Below, piece after piece: positions 45,810-58,536 of a DNA stretch of 64,000 nucleotides; position 1 is the first letter of the stretch, and each line of letters begins with the position of its first letter. The stretch is from Ceraceosorus guamensis (taxonomy: Eukaryota > Basidiomycota > Exobasidiomycetes > Ceraceosorales > Ceraceosoraceae). The stretch covers positions 35,342-99,341 of the forward strand of contig NW_020290059.1 of NCBI RefSeq assembly GCF_003144195.1, read 5' to 3'. The notes under the pieces are model-generated. The model searched no databases. It had not been told where the DNA came from and saw only the letters and a program-made list of their open reading frames with translations. The position numbers and the translations under genes were made by a program.

Positions 45810-47224
45810 TCAGCGCGGGGCCGACTTTTCGCTTGAATCTTCGCGGATCCAGCCGTAGTAGTCAACATTCTGACTGCCCTTCAGGGTTGGCGTCGAGTGC
45901 TCAAAGCGCGTGCTCTGCGTATCCACGCTGCCTCCCCTTGGAAACGCAGGCCGGGCCATCCTCGTCAGGTGCACGATAGGGGTAGGTGGTGGGCTCGCAG
46001 CGGGTACCGTGTGGGAGAAGTTGCGGATGCGGTGCGATCTGCTCTCCAGGTCGGGCGCAGCTTGGCGCGTCCAGCCTTCCACTTCGAATTGGATCGCAGC
46101 GGGAGCTAGCAATCCCTCCTTTGCCGCCGCATGGTTGGCCTTCGCTTGCACTTGATCCCTGCTGGAAGTGGAGCCGGCGGCATAGCCCTGACTGCCCAAG
46201 TTGAGGAGCGCCATGTACAAGCGCGACGTTCCAACCACTGAGAAAGGGCAACGATTTCAGCATGATGCGTGACAGCACTCTCGACAGCACCTTCACCTCA
46301 CTCACATGTTGCGACAGCTGCTGGCTGGGCCATAGCTGGCCGAATGAATGGTGGCAAAGTGTTCGTCACTGTGAAGGCAATGTTGATGACGTTGATCGAC
46401 ATCACGGTGATGAAGTATTGCAGACCCTCTCTAAAGAGGGCTTGTTGCAAGGAGGATCTAAACCCAGTACGCCTCCACAGTAGCAGGATCTGACCACCAG
46501 CCAGCACAAAGCACATCACGTCGACCGTGCCCCACGCGATGAACATGGCTAGGTTGCGGACAAGTCGATTCACCGGACGTGAGCTGTACTTGTAGATCAT
46601 TGGATGCGCCTGCATTAACTTGCACTCACAGGTAGGCCAGAAGTTAGCAATAGCATTCGTGCAGCCGCCAATAGGTCCCAGGCCGGGTACGTTTGCAAAA
46701 GGCGTTCCGATGTAGAACTGTGCCGCGTACAGAGACAGCGCCAGAGAAGCCAGCCAGCTGACGGCAAGCAGGACCCCCACAAAGCGATTCTTGTTGCAAA
46801 TCGCCCATGTACGGACCATCATGAGGGGCATGACGATGGCATATCCGATAGCGTCAATCAGTGGCAAAAGCGCTTGATACTTGGAGCAGTACGCCGTGGT
46901 CACGCCGGGCAGGACGTTGATTACGCATGCCGCGATCTGCCCCACCAAGCCGTAATAGCGACCAAAAGTGAAGAGCCAAAGGGACCACTTGCGACTTGAC
47001 TTTTGCCATTGTCCGACTTCCCAGCCTGAAGTCTGCCGTCGCAATCAATTGGCTTAATGACTGTAAGCGACCGACAGAAATGGCTGGAACCCGCACACCT
47101 AACCCACACTCACGGTGATCAGCTCCCAGCTCCAAAAACCAAGGACGAGAAATTGAATGACGGTGGAAGCTTGGCGCTGGTCGCCAAGCTCGGGAAGGAT
47201 GAGATACTGACCAGGTTGACTCAT
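45810..47224 (-). CDS. DUF6533-type multi-pass membrane protein
   Basis: Three exons (47224-47114, 47032-46306, 46237-45810) give 421 residues. The N-terminal 100 residues match the basidiomycete DUF6533 pattern: a first helix VIQFLVLGFWSWELIT, then the W/E...KSSRKWSLWLFTFGRYYGL module with the conserved Arg-Tyr. About seven hydrophobic helices follow, including DAIGYAIVMPLMMVRTWAIC, FVGVLLAVSWLASLALSLYA and a final VVGTSRLYMALLNLG, after which a disordered cytosolic tail of roughly 120 residues runs to the end. The function of DUF6533 proteins is unknown; the GPCR-like topology is only suggestive. These genes are numerous in many basidiomycetes. A read-through of a 20-base pseudo-intron near 46620 is preferred because the frame stays open. 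Confidence 0.8.
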
Positions 47225-50200
47225 GGTGAGGCCGACAAGTGTGAGTCTAGCAGAGCGACGTGCACGGGTAGCAGCAGGAAGGCCAGAAGCGGAGGGGGCG
47301 GTCAGACGCAATATCATCCACTCATATTTTATAGCGGTGGAACGACTCAGCAGCTGGACTCTCGCACATAGCTGGCTGTCTGACTGCTCGGCTAGAGCGC
47401 CGCGCTAGCCAGGCTCTTGGGCTTTCCTCAGAACTCAGCATCTGCTATCTTGTATCGTCGGCGTCTCAAAAGACCACACAACGTATTTGGCGCATGGTAT
47501 GTGTGCGATTGGCCGACCACGCGGTCGCTGCAGCGGCGCTGCCTCGCGATTAAGAATGGCGTCAAGGTCGTTAGTGAGGCAGAGAATCTCCTGCTGTACA
47601 ACATCCTAAGCTTTCCGAGCGAGTGGTCAAACACTATATGCTGGTGGGAAGTGCACCACGCGGTCTTGGGCGCTGTTTCAGTTTGCAAATTGCAGATCAC
47701 ATGGAGCAGTGATGCATGACATGCAGCAAAGGCCAGATTACACACGTTCGCCAAGCCACACGACGACTAGCGCTGCTGTCTTCCATGCGTGCGGTCAGAG
47801 ATCTGCATGTCAGCGGCGGGACTGTACGCGACCGCCCTTCGGTCGTGCGTGAAGGCCGTCTGAGCTCGCTGGCTGCAAGCTTTCCGACTTTCCGAGTGCT
47901 CAGCTAGCGAAATGTTGTCTTGCACACTGGCGATGCGAAAGTCGTACAAAAAGCGCTATGTCCAGATCTCTCCGAGACTTAGTCGTTCTCGTGTCCGGTG
48001 CGTGTTTGATTTTAATCGCGACTGGTGGGTGACGTGTCCGACAGCTCACATGGAATGTCACAGTATTTTGACAATTGCTTCAAGAATGTCCTGCGGTTCG
48101 GAGAGAGCAAGCTCAGGGTCTGCATTCAGACCTTGGAGAGGTCAGACTCTGACCCAATCTCAAAACAGCTTGTGGAAGCTCAGAAGAGACCTGGCAGACA
48201 CTGGGATAGCGACTGCCTGGGCCGAAGCGCGGATTAAACACACATGGAAGTCAAGCTGAGGGTCGATGCTGGAGTACGCGCGATCTTATTCAGGATAACG
48301 CTCGGCTGGCGGATAAGGCGCAAGGCAACGAATTCAGAGAGCGTGTAGCCCGGTACTTCCCTTAAGAGAGTCCCAGTCTCAGCTCCTCCAACCTCATCCA
48401 AAGGATGGAGTCACTGGAGAGGCAATGGTCAGAGGCAGCATCACAAGACCCACGATCGGATGGAATAGCCTGCTGCCTCCAAGACGTAGACACAGAATCT
48501 TAGGCGGTGATGTGTTCCGCTTGATCCTACTCACAGCTGTTGTGACCCTGCTCTCATGGGCGAGTCCGTCAGTCAGCCACGCACACAACTCGCCGCCCTA
48601 AGCTCTATTCACCATTTGTGATGGACTCGCCTAAGCTCTATTCACCATTTGTGATGGACTCGGATGACCCGTGGGGTCAAGTATTTACCTCAAAGACGAC
48701 CATCGCGGCACATCCGACTACATCTACAGGCCGGGAGGCCGAATGAAAGTGCTTGGAGTCTTTGACCCTCAGCATCGTCCGCAATGTGAAAGCAACACGT
48801 CAGATGGCAAGCTGTGAATCGAGTATAGCATGTCCAAAATTTGTCGATCGCTCCGTCATGCACTGCGAGAAAGCTCAGCTTCATTCAGATGCTATCAACA
48901 CCACCTGCATGGATGCACCCTGAGAGGGCAAGCATGATATTGTTGCGAATACTCGGAATTTGCTGCCCTGCCCCTTGTGGACGGCGTTTCTCGCTCTGCT
49001 CGGAACCAGAAAAGATGTTAAAGCTGTGGCTACTGGGCCTTGACAAAGGCCACCGTCTTGATGCACTCACGACTGGATGCCGCCCTGCCTGCACGAAAAT
49101 GGAAAGTGTCACGAAAGCGCGAAGGAATGACGCTTCGCACTGGAAGTGTCTGTAACATCACTAAAGCTGCGAAGACAAGCCGAATTGGAACACGAGCAAT
49201 TTGACTTCCTCTCACCTTCTTTTGCAAATCAAGCTATCGACTCGGCTGGGCTGAAGCCCTTGATACGCGCGAGGCCAATCCACAATAGGTATACGCTTTC
49301 CTTGTATCTCTGCGAGAAGGCTAAGTCGTGGATGCGGTACGACAACAATATCGCGAAATTTTGAGATTCATTGACTCTCCATGGTGCTTTTTTCCCCCTT
49401 TCTTTTTCACGTCGTCCATTGAGTACCAGGGATGCAAACTGTACAGTTGCAGCACGATCAGCCGTATTGAGTCTGTTGCTGCAATGAGCTATTTGTTTGA
49501 CTGTCCCGAGAGAGGGCCTGCAGGCGTTTTGAGAAAAAGCGGTCCCAAGCAAAGACCAACTCAGTAATCTAGCGATCGGAAAAACGTGTTGATCAGCTTT
49601 GTAGCAGGTTTAACCACAATTTCCTTTCGCAGGGCTCTATCGCAGCGTAGCCGGACGGACAACGCGCGTGGCTTCTCTGAAGACGGAGATACGCTTGCTA
49701 GAGGCGTATGTTGGGGCAATTCTCTGCCAACACCCGCCAACTCCTGCCGATGTCACACAGACCGCCGACCTCATTGATGTTTGGTAAGTCCAAGCAATGA
49801 GAAGCTCAACCTGCGCCAAGCTTGGCATTGAGCAGCAATTTGCTCCCAGCAAGTCGGAACTGATCAAGCTTGCGAATCTTAAGGTCCTATTCAAGAGTTC
49901 AGCAAGTCATATCTCTGACTGCGTTCTTGCAACCGTTAGAAGTGTCTTAAAGTGTAAGAATAATGTAGAAACAGGAATGGATAAGGCTAATGCCCAATGT
50001 GCTTCAGTGATTTCCACGTGATGAGCGAACCACAATTTCCGACTCCACGACAATTCGAAGATACCACGTTCAGAAGACGCTCACATCTTTCGAGAAGAAT
50101 ACTTGACGAGCGCTCTCAAAGAGAAAGTGTAATTGACCAGTGCATCGTGGCTGCAGCCTAGGTGGCACATGACAGTAGCTTCATCTCCACGCGAAGACGA

Positions 50201-53200
50201 GTCTCCACGATTTCCCGCTGGTGTAAAAAATACGACAATACTTTCATTTACCAAACACGAGCACTGTTACGCTGAAAATTCACTTTTCACGTTGAGATGC
50301 GGTGCAAGCCTTCTTAAGAACAGTAATTCCTTGCATGCAAGTCGCGTGAACGGCGAGATCGCGCATGCACGGTTCTTGATTATTCTAGTTGCCTCGCTAA
50401 CAAAAAAATTGAAGTTGTCGCCTCTGCCAAACTCATTTGGACAGTGCGTGATACCAACAAGACGCACATGCGTTTCAATCAGAGAAAACCTCAAGTGTTT
50501 GCGGAGAAAACGTACAAGAAGCGTACGTGACAGTGCCTGGTCACACCTAGACTTGCCCACGCAAGCTCGTTATTCTTCCTCCAAAAATTTTGCTTTTCCG
50601 TGGCTACCTCAATTGCGCGCTCCACTGCTTGGTTTCGTTGAAGGACTGCCACCTTTCTACTGCAAGTTTAGGTTTGCGTAATTTTCGAAATTGGCTCAAT
50701 TGTTGTTGCCAATTTGTCCCCTATTGCGCTCTCTATCCGCTGATATTGTTCCCTATCCGAAATGTGGGTTCAGGTGAGACAAGGCCATCCATTACTTTGG
50801 CTCTGCAGGAATCACAGCGGCATGTTGCGCTTTGAATCGAGCACAAAATCTATTATCGGGGCAAGTCAAGCATGACCACCGCGTCATACTCATATGATAA
50901 AACTGTACGGGCCTGTGTTCTCTTTCAAAAAGGTGTCCTGGTCACGGGGCGGTGCAAGCCTGATCTCGGCTCGCACCATCTACATGACTCGGCTTCGTCA
51001 TGCGTATGGCTGAGATCAAGAATACGTATAGCGTGCTAGCGTAGTCGCCCCAAGTCTTAATCCGAGGAAATGGATGGGCCTCTTGGTGTGGAGGTATCAG
51101 GTTGAGACTCTCTGTACGAGGTGTGGTAGGCTAAATCATGTGACTGCGCTTTCTTGTTTTGTCTGTCGTCCACTGTTTACTGATGGTATATGCAGGCTGC
51201 ATGGCAGAGTCTTTCTGCGATTCTGTTGATGAAGAGTGAGGTGGTTTTGCTGACTGTTGTTGTGAATAGACGCCCTCAAAGAAAAAGGTTGAGATGCTCG
51301 AGAGGGCACGATTTGTAGAGATCGCTGGCAGACCTTTGACAGCGTACGAATTGTGCAAGTGGGAATGCTATCGAGACGAGAATTGCAGCAGGACAGTAAT
51401 TCATACTCCTACAAGCAAGTCAATAGTAATTGTCAGCCCACATCGCACTTTGCTCTACACATAGTCATCACTCTTAGCGTGAGTCACGCCAAGGAGCTAT
51501 GAGTCATGGTAGAAATGCTTGAGTGCTTGCAGTATGCGTCTTGCCACCTTCGCGCACTGATTTCCCGGTTCCATGATGCCATCGACACTCCCCGCTCAGC
51601 TTGGTTGTATATTTGGTTATGGCAAAAAAATTTCCTGCTCACAAGTCTCATTATTCTATGCGGACTGCGCAAGGGAAAGGGAAAATAGCATTTCATCGCC
51701 GCGCCTTTCTCCTTTAATTTACCGGATCCGCTCGCATGCTAACGTGTCATCGTCTATCTGTTTCTCGACAAGAGGTCAAGATGGCAGGCCATCCGTTGTT
51801 GAAGGCATGCAAGCACTAAACCGAAGCGCGTAAGAGGCCCCGGTAGCAAGTCCAACACTTCGTTCGTTGGCCCTTTTCCCAACAACGGTAGCGTGTCGAA
51901 GGGGGCACGCAAGTCGTCAGCTACGTATCGGAGACCAAGGCGACCTCTCAGGCAGTACAGGGCAATCCTTCTTTTGGCAGACCTAAACACGGTCGACCGA
52001 CTGTGCAATGACAATCGTTTCGGTGAGCCGAGGCTTGTCCTCGATTTGGACAACAGAGTCGATTTAAGTCTAGAAACAAATCGCTGGCCTTAAGAATAAA
52101 TTGGCCCCGACTTTGCCGGCAGTACCCAGCTTTAAAAATGAATTTTGACAGAATGGCTTGTAGATATGGAAGAAACTCACCCATGCGATGCTGCCCTCTG
52201 GGAAGCTCAAGTGGGTGACTGGCTGCACAACACCAAGCCAGGTGGTCACTGAGGTTTCAGAGCAGTTGCAAGTGTGGTCACTAGAGAGGAAAACCTTCTG
52301 TAATTGGTGCAAAGAGGGCCAGAGTGCTCTTACCTTGAGTGCCGCTGCTGCTGGCTCATCATGTGCCTCTCCTTTCCCTCACAGATGCGCTTGAATATGT
52401 GTGGACATGCCAATGCAAATCCTGACACCTGAGTCAAGTCGAGCAAGGGGAAGATCATGGGATTGAGAAGGTAGGTGACGCGTACACAGAGTCTACATGT
52501 AGGCGCGCGCGCACGCCGTGACAACCTGATCCAGAGATCCTTGAGCCTCAAAGACCAGAGCGTGGACAGCTGCTTTGGTCCTCAGGCACTGCGCAAGATG
52601 ACAGCAACTGATTCCAAAGCAATAGTCATGCAGCATTGGCTGCCAGTGCATTCAATCGCATCGCCATCATTGTCTACAGGACTCTGCGGGGTACATCACT
52701 ACGCCAGCATTACCCACTGGCAAGTGATGGACCCATTGCCGCAGAGCCCTTGGTGATGGTGATGGCTTGTGCTTCGAATCACTGGCTGGTAGGAACAAGG
52801 CCCATGGCTAAAGCTCTAAACCAACCAGTGTGCCAGTTGTACGGGGCGTATGAGCCGAGCTTGTTCAAGTTGAATGGAGTAAAGGCGCTCAGGGCCAGAA
52901 GCATTCATGCGGGCTCAAGAAGCACAGGATTGGGTAGGTACTGGAGGACATTTTCCGTTTCCCTTCTTTTTGGGCATAATCAACCCTTGTACAACATTTG
53001 CGACCTCTTTTGTACAACAGCCTCGCATCTTGTCCTGCAAGTTGAGGCATTTGTACATTAGGATGCGACCATCCCCACCTTTTTCTCTTCCACCTACGCC
53101 ACGACCACCCCTGTTCTTCGAGGAAGACGACGTCTCCCCTGAAGCAAACACTCATGCTCAAGTGCAGACCCCTCCTTGCCAAGACTACAGCCAAGTGCTG

Positions 53201-53403
53201 TACCTTGAGTCTGTTGTATTTCGGCCAGCTGACTATGCTGTAGCATGCTGATTGCCCCCAAGCTACACAGTGGCTGTAGCAGGGAATGCGCCACCAGCAG
53301 ACGTCCTTAGCAACGATCGCTCGGCCGCGCACACCTGTCAGAAAAAAAACGAAGCCATACTCTCAAAGACGAGCACGAGTACCTTTACTGCGAAACGCGA
53401 TCA
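47225..53403. other. Six-kilobase gene desert with lower GC and one LTR-like fragment
   Basis: No convincing gene, RNA gene or intact mobile element is found here. Longer frames (for example 50133-50681 plus and 52889-53332 minus) lack family signatures, splice structure and codon bias like their neighbours. The sequence from about 48800 to 52100 is visibly more AT-rich than flanking coding DNA. A roughly 30-base unit with CTCTATTCACCATTTGTGAT is duplicated at about 48603-48661. An LTR-like fragment lies at 52474-52523. Poly-T or poly-A runs are few. It may be decayed transposon DNA, heterochromatin or a centromere-like core; the sequence alone does not decide. Confidence 0.45.
52474..52523. 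mobile_element. LTR-like fragment related to 15850-15912
   Basis: The plus strand shares GTGACGCG, CTACATGTAGGCG, a GCGCGC run and GCCGTGACAACCTG with the probable LTR end next to the chromovirus remnant, in the same order with small gaps. Flanks differ after position 52523. Probably a solo-LTR piece or a shared element terminus. Confidence 0.5.
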
Positions 53404-56400
53404 TCATCGATTCGATTGCAGATATACGACCTGCAGCGCCTGGAGATCTGCAAGAAGTTCGCCAGCTTGAATTTGGACGACTGCATCCACATCCACAGCC
53501 TGCGCATAGCTGGACAACGTTCGAGCGCGCTCGACCATCTGGGCTTTAGCAGGATCAAAAAGCAGTGGTTCTACTTCCTGGATCGCCCGGTGCGCATGCA
53601 CGTTGGCAGAGATGGAAGGCAGATTCGAGCCATTTGGCAGACGCAAAGAGCTCAAAGACTCTGCTGGACCGCGGTCCTGCTGCAACGCTTCGATCTGGTG
53701 CTTGCTTCCTCGTATCAGTAAAGCGAGCAGGTGAAAAGCGCTTCGCCGCAATTGCGCAGGCTTGCTGGCATCCTCCATCCGAACTCCACCTTTCTCTTCT
53801 TTCTCGTCGACTTCGGCGCTCGGCTTTGCTCCTTGGAGCTCGAGAGCTATTAGGTCGAACATAGCAAGCGCCATTTGCTCCGCGTGTCCATTCGCAGCTA
53901 TCCGCAGAGGGTTCGCCTCCACAGTAGTGCCAAGCACGGAAATGACGCTGCTTCGCAATGTGGCGGGCACATAGGCACTGGCGAGAGCGCTTAGAAGTGG
54001 TGCGATGAGTTCGGTTGCTATGATCGTGGATGAAGGAAAAGCATGAACAAAGGCAGCGCAAAGGACGCCTTATCCAACTCCGACCCACCTTGAATTTCGC
54101 TTTGTTTGATGACGAGCAGCAGCGCTTCGCCTACCCGCAGACGTTTGTCGAGCTCGCTTGCATGCATCGACAAGGATCGTGCGGAGATGGCACCAATGTA
54201 AACATCTACTAGTCGGCCAAGGGTCCTAGAGTCCGAGTCTCTGCGTCGAGCCAGCGCAGCGAGCACCCTGATGGCGTTCAGATACAAAAATGACTCTTCG
54301 TCTTGCACAATCTGAATCAGCATGTCGAGGAGCGCAGGTACCAGCGCAGCTTCCATTCGGACTCCATCGGCCTCGCGCACCAGATCGCCAAGCACCGTGA
54401 GACCATGAGCGCGTACGGGCACAACAGGATCTTGCAAGAGCCGCAAGGCTTTGTTGTAAAGAGCATTTCCACGTCGTACAGGTGATGAGGTCTCAGAGGC
54501 CCTCTTGCCGGCTGTTGGACCTCTTGCGCTATGGCGCCTGGCCAGCAACACTAGCTGAACTTCTCGCGCGAGTTTTGCAACTTTAACGTCGCCCGCCGCA
54601 TGGTGATCGGCGGACCTTGCAATACCTTCAAGCAAGGTGTGGCTAGAAGGCGTCATGTTAGGATGGCCTGCGAGTTCGAGTTGATTTGTGGTCAGCATAC
54701 GCCCTTGACACCAAGCCAGAGCGGTCGACGGAGCCTCACCCTCCAGCAAAGCAAGCAGCAGCTCCAGCGCAACGCAAACGAGCTCGGTGGACATTCCCAT
54801 GCTGCCACTTCCATCTGCTGCAGCCTCTATCTCGTCGTCAAGTGCACTGTCAGGAAGTTGCGAGTGGCTGCCATCCACAGGAAGGGGAACAATCAGTGGT
54901 GCCTGTAGATTGGATTCTTTTGGAGAGGCTTCCGCGATGTTGGTGCTGCGCAACGCAAAATCGATGAAACCCAGGACGACGTCGGGCTCTGCTTTCAAAA
55001 GCTGTTCCTGAAATGCTTGCAGAAGTTGCGTAATGCATTGCAGCAGGAGCAGAGGACTTGAAAAGTCGGACGCTGGTCAGTCGGATCCGGCGGCACGGCG
55101 AGTCGAAATAAGTCTGCAGCTCACCTGACTTTTGCAGCGAGCTGCTCCGCCCCAGCCTCTTGTGCCGCTTGCACACCTGCATACGTTTCCAAAAGATGCC
55201 TCAAAAGCAGCGCAGCGACGTCGGCGCGGCCAGAGTCTTGGATCATCTTGACGTACAAGCTCGGATCGGGTCGCAAATTCAAGCCGAGCTTTGCGAGCAG
55301 CTGCTGTGCATTAGTGGCCTCTTGCCGAGCATCAACTTCCGTCTCATCGGCATCGTTGAGCCCAGCGCGCCCAAAGACATCCCATGCCTCGAGCGAAAGC
55401 GCAGAGAGAGCATCCCCAAGAGGTGTGCCCAGCTGAGTGTCTTGCCGCGGTGATGCTCTGTGTTGCGAGGCAGATGGTGTAAGAGAAGTCTTTCATCGTC
55501 ACAGAGCAGACTACACGCACCCGGAGCGTATTTCCAGCCCGTCAGCAGCGTTTGCCCAATGAAAGGCGTCGCCATCGAGCGCCTCTTCGCCTAACCCATC
55601 TCTCGCGCGAATCAAAAGACCATCGGGATTCGCACCAAGAAGACTTGCTAGAGCCGATGCGTCGCCTAGCTTCAGGTAGGTGCTCAACAAATTTGCGAGG
55701 ATGACCTTCATGCCAACGTCGGCAGCAACTTCATCCACCATGTTGCCTGGACCATGCAGGCAAGACCAGCACGTGAACAGCTGCGTAAATACGGGTTGAA
55801 GGAGTGACGAAATGAAGGTCGGCTCTGGCGGAGCAGACGAGATGATGGCCTCGATGAGGCGCACTGCGCAGCTGACGTGTAGGCTGTGCACGACGAGCTC
55901 GCCTTTGGCGTCGGGTACAGCTGTCGTCGACTGCGATCGCAATGTCGGTGGAGCTGCCGTGCGCGATGGCTGAAATGGCAGCCAAATGTAGCCTTCCAGG
56001 ACAGAGGAAAACTCTGATTGGTGACGACGATGCAACGCACATAGAGCAAAGGCGATGGCTCGCGCGTGCGAGTCGGGAACCTCGATACGGGGTTGAAGGG
56101 AGGGCGGGTGCAAAAGACCAGAGGTGGTGTCTTCTTGCGGTGGCGCACCGGAGCTTGCCCTGTGTTGCAATGGTGCGGAGGGCAGGTCTGAGAGCATCTG
56201 CAGCATTTGAGGGATGATGCACCCGAGGAAAATCTGCAAGGCGACCAATCGCTCAACCACTGCCCCTCACTTGCGATTTTCAGTGCGCGGAATGCGATAG
56301 CTCACCTGCAGCGGCATACCCTTCGGAGGCGACGAGAGCAGCTGCGCAATCTTCTCGAAGCCCTCCAGTTGCGCTTACCAGCAGAAGCGCGAGGACGGAG

Positions 56401-57847
56401 GATTTCAGCGTGCTTGCTCACCATAGCTCCGGCCGGCGTCTATAGGCATAGCACTCACCGTTCCCGCCATCGCGGCTCGCACTGCCAAGATGATCGTCTT
56501 GAAAGCCCAATGCGGCTGCGACCATGCACCGGACGCCATCCTGGCGTAGCAATTGTGCAGCCATGAAGCGCATGGTGATGTGCCGAACGTATGCAGGAGC
56601 AGCGCGCTGTGTGAGCATGAGAGGGGCTGTCGGCGCACTGCTGCGCTGCGTGGGAGTTGCAGAGGCTGCCGCTGCACCCGCGAGTGCGCTGCTGCTCGAA
56701 AGCGCGTTGATGGAAGAGGCGGTTGAAAGGCTGTGAGAGCAAAGAGGTTGGGTGAGATGTGAGTGGAGCGCGAGGATCGAGGAAGCGCTGCGATCAGGGA
56801 AAGTGCAGTCCACTCACCCCCTCAACACGCTCTGCAACGTGGCTGCAGCCGACTGTGCATCGCCAAGCTGGTCGCCGCCAGCAAGATGAGGCAGCCAACC
56901 GAGCCTGATAGCCATGGCCAAGAGTGCGGGTACGGCTGACTCCAAAACGATGGCGCTGATCTCGCTGCTGCGCGTTGAAGCCGCTTGTTCAGCTATGCCC
57001 CTCTTGGCTGCGCCGCTGCTGGGAATGGCGTTGCTGGGCGAGACGAGGGCCGGTGGCAGCAAATGCCGAAGAGATTGAAAGGCTTGCTGCAGATTTTGCG
57101 CTGCGATGCGCAACTCCGCTTCACCCTCATCCTCTCGCAGCTCAGCGCGAGTGCGAGCGTGATGTGCGCGATCGAAGGATGTGATGAGATGTGCAATGTG
57201 CCAGTGTATGCACAGGGCGAGACACAAGGAGATGCACTGCGAGTCGCGCGTGCCGATGAGAGGGGCGATGGTGGGAGGAGGAGGGGCATCATCTTGCGCT
57301 TTGATTCTCGATGGTCCGCTGAGTGGAGGTGCAGGTGCGGGCAGAGAGGAAGTGCTTTGCTGGAGTCGAGACAGAGTGTTGTGAAGCTGAAGCAAGAGGT
57401 GGAGGATGAGCTGGCCTGTGCGATGCTGCACTGATGCGGTGGCGGTGTCGGTGGTGGTGGTGGTGTTGGTGGTAGTGTTGGTGTCGGTGGTGATGATGGG
57501 GGCGTTGTAGCTTTGCAGTCGCGACTGAGCTTCACACAGTCTGCATTCCAACAGCGCATCCTTGTCTGGCGGGAGTGGGAGTGGGGGTGGGAGTGGGGGT
57601 GGGAGTGAGGGTGGGAGTGGGAGTGGGAGTGGGAGCGGGAGGCAAGGGGTGAGAGTGGCAGCAGCAATGTGGTTGCCGCACGGCGCAGCTCACACTCACG
57701 CTGCGGCTTTGCTGCGCTGCTGCTGCTGCTGCTGCTGCCGCTGCCGCTCAGATGAAGCTTGATGCGGTGCCGCAAGGCAGCATCTCGATCGTCCGCTTCA
57801 CCGGAGAGCAAGCTGAACGCCTTCACTATCGCCTGCACCTCCTCCAT
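53404..57847 (-). CDS. RTP1: Rtp1/TANGO6: ARM/HEAT-repeat factor for RNA polymerase II nuclear import
   Basis: Nine exons (57847-57700, 57565-56818, 56730-56459, 56439-56422, 56373-56306, 56233-55521, 55457-55125, 55056-54089, 54017-53404) join in frame to 1,293 residues. Known Rtp1 is a cytoplasmic HEAT-repeat protein that helps assembled RNA polymerase II reach the nucleus. The decisive region is RTP1_C1 at about 965-1095: LRLLQDPVVPVRAHGLTVLG and QDEESFLYLNAIRVLAALA. RTP1_C2 follows from about 1108 (VPATLRSSVISVLG, EANPLRIAANG). Upstream, QLEGFEKIAQLLSSPPKG and CIIPQMLQML fit TANGO6. Exon 4 is only 18 bases (DAGRSY), the most speculative piece. Exon 2 begins with a Thr-rich TTDTNTTTNTTTTT tract from a microsatellite. 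Intron 1 is a GAGTGGG-type minisatellite. Divergent from the beta-adaptin gene. Confidence 0.85.
57565..57700 (+). repeat. G-rich minisatellite in RTP1 intron 1
   Basis: Plus strand shows about a dozen GGGAGTGGGGGTGGGAGT-type units at 57572-57642, inside the first RTP1 intron. The G-run spacing would allow G-quadruplex folding on the non-transcribed copy. The same motif recurs at the window's right end in a CTP synthase intron. Confidence 0.85.
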
Positions 57848-58536
57848 CCCAGCCAAACGGCCAAAGGCGAGAGGCGTAGGCGTAGGCGTAGGCGTGGGCG
57901 TGGGCGTGGGCGTGGGCGTGGGCGTGTTGCAGTCAAAGCGACGTGTCAAGTCGAGTCAAACAAACACTTGACCATGACTCGTCTTCAACTTCCTCCTCCT
58001 CCTGCTGCGCGCTCTTCATGAATGTGTTGTGTTGCGAATGTGGGATGCACGTTGTGAAATCTGAATGGAATCGTGAATGCCAACATCGAGGTCAATCCGA
58101 AAAGCGAGTCAAGAGTAGAATTTCCCAAGCAATCCTTCCTTCCTTTTGCATTCGTGATTTGATTCACCATTTGGTGATTCACGATTCGATTCGATTGCCT
58201 CCACTTGACTTTACCCGTAAGCGACAGTCACGTGACCAAACTCGGGGCCGCGGTCGGCGTATGGCGCGGCGTGTATATACATATACCAGCGTACAGCAGC
58301 AGCAGGTGTGCAGTACATCGCGCAGAACCGAGCTGCGTGCACAGCGACCAAGGCCTGCAATCGTGAATGCAAGCCAAGCAAGCAGCAGCAGCCAGCCGGC
58401 TGCCATGGCATGGCATGGCATTCGCACTCGTCATTTCACGCCTCGACCTCTCCTCCACACCCATCCCTATCCGCTCAATCGCCACTCAGACTACATCCAC
58501 ATCCCTCCCCCCCACACAACACATCGCATACACACC
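57848..58536. promoter_or_regulatory. Divergent promoter region RTP1/beta-adaptin
   Basis: Contains (GGCGTA)3 then (GGCGTG)5-6 at 57878-57926 just upstream of the RTP1 ATG. A cluster of GATTCAC/GATTC words, partly inverted, lies at 58145-58195. AGTCACGTGACC sits at 58226-58237. A TATATACATATACC box is at about 58271, some 260 bases before the beta-adaptin ATG. GGCAT pentamers occur near 58403-58420. No separate gene is supported. Confidence 0.5.

Noticed and set aside
46600-46640. Very short intron (GTGAGTGCAAGTTAATGCAG) in the DUF6533 gene
   Set aside because: At 20 bases it is too short to splice, and the frame is open through it.
50133-50681. 182-codon plus-strand frame in the gene desert
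   Set aside because: No recognisable domain, no splice context, and an equally plausible overlapping minus-strand frame; probably chance.
56993-57949. 318-codon frame rich in His-Ser and Thr-Pro repeats
   Set aside because: It is RTP1 exon 1, intron minisatellite and exon 2 read in the wrong frame; the splice model gives a TANGO6-like protein instead.
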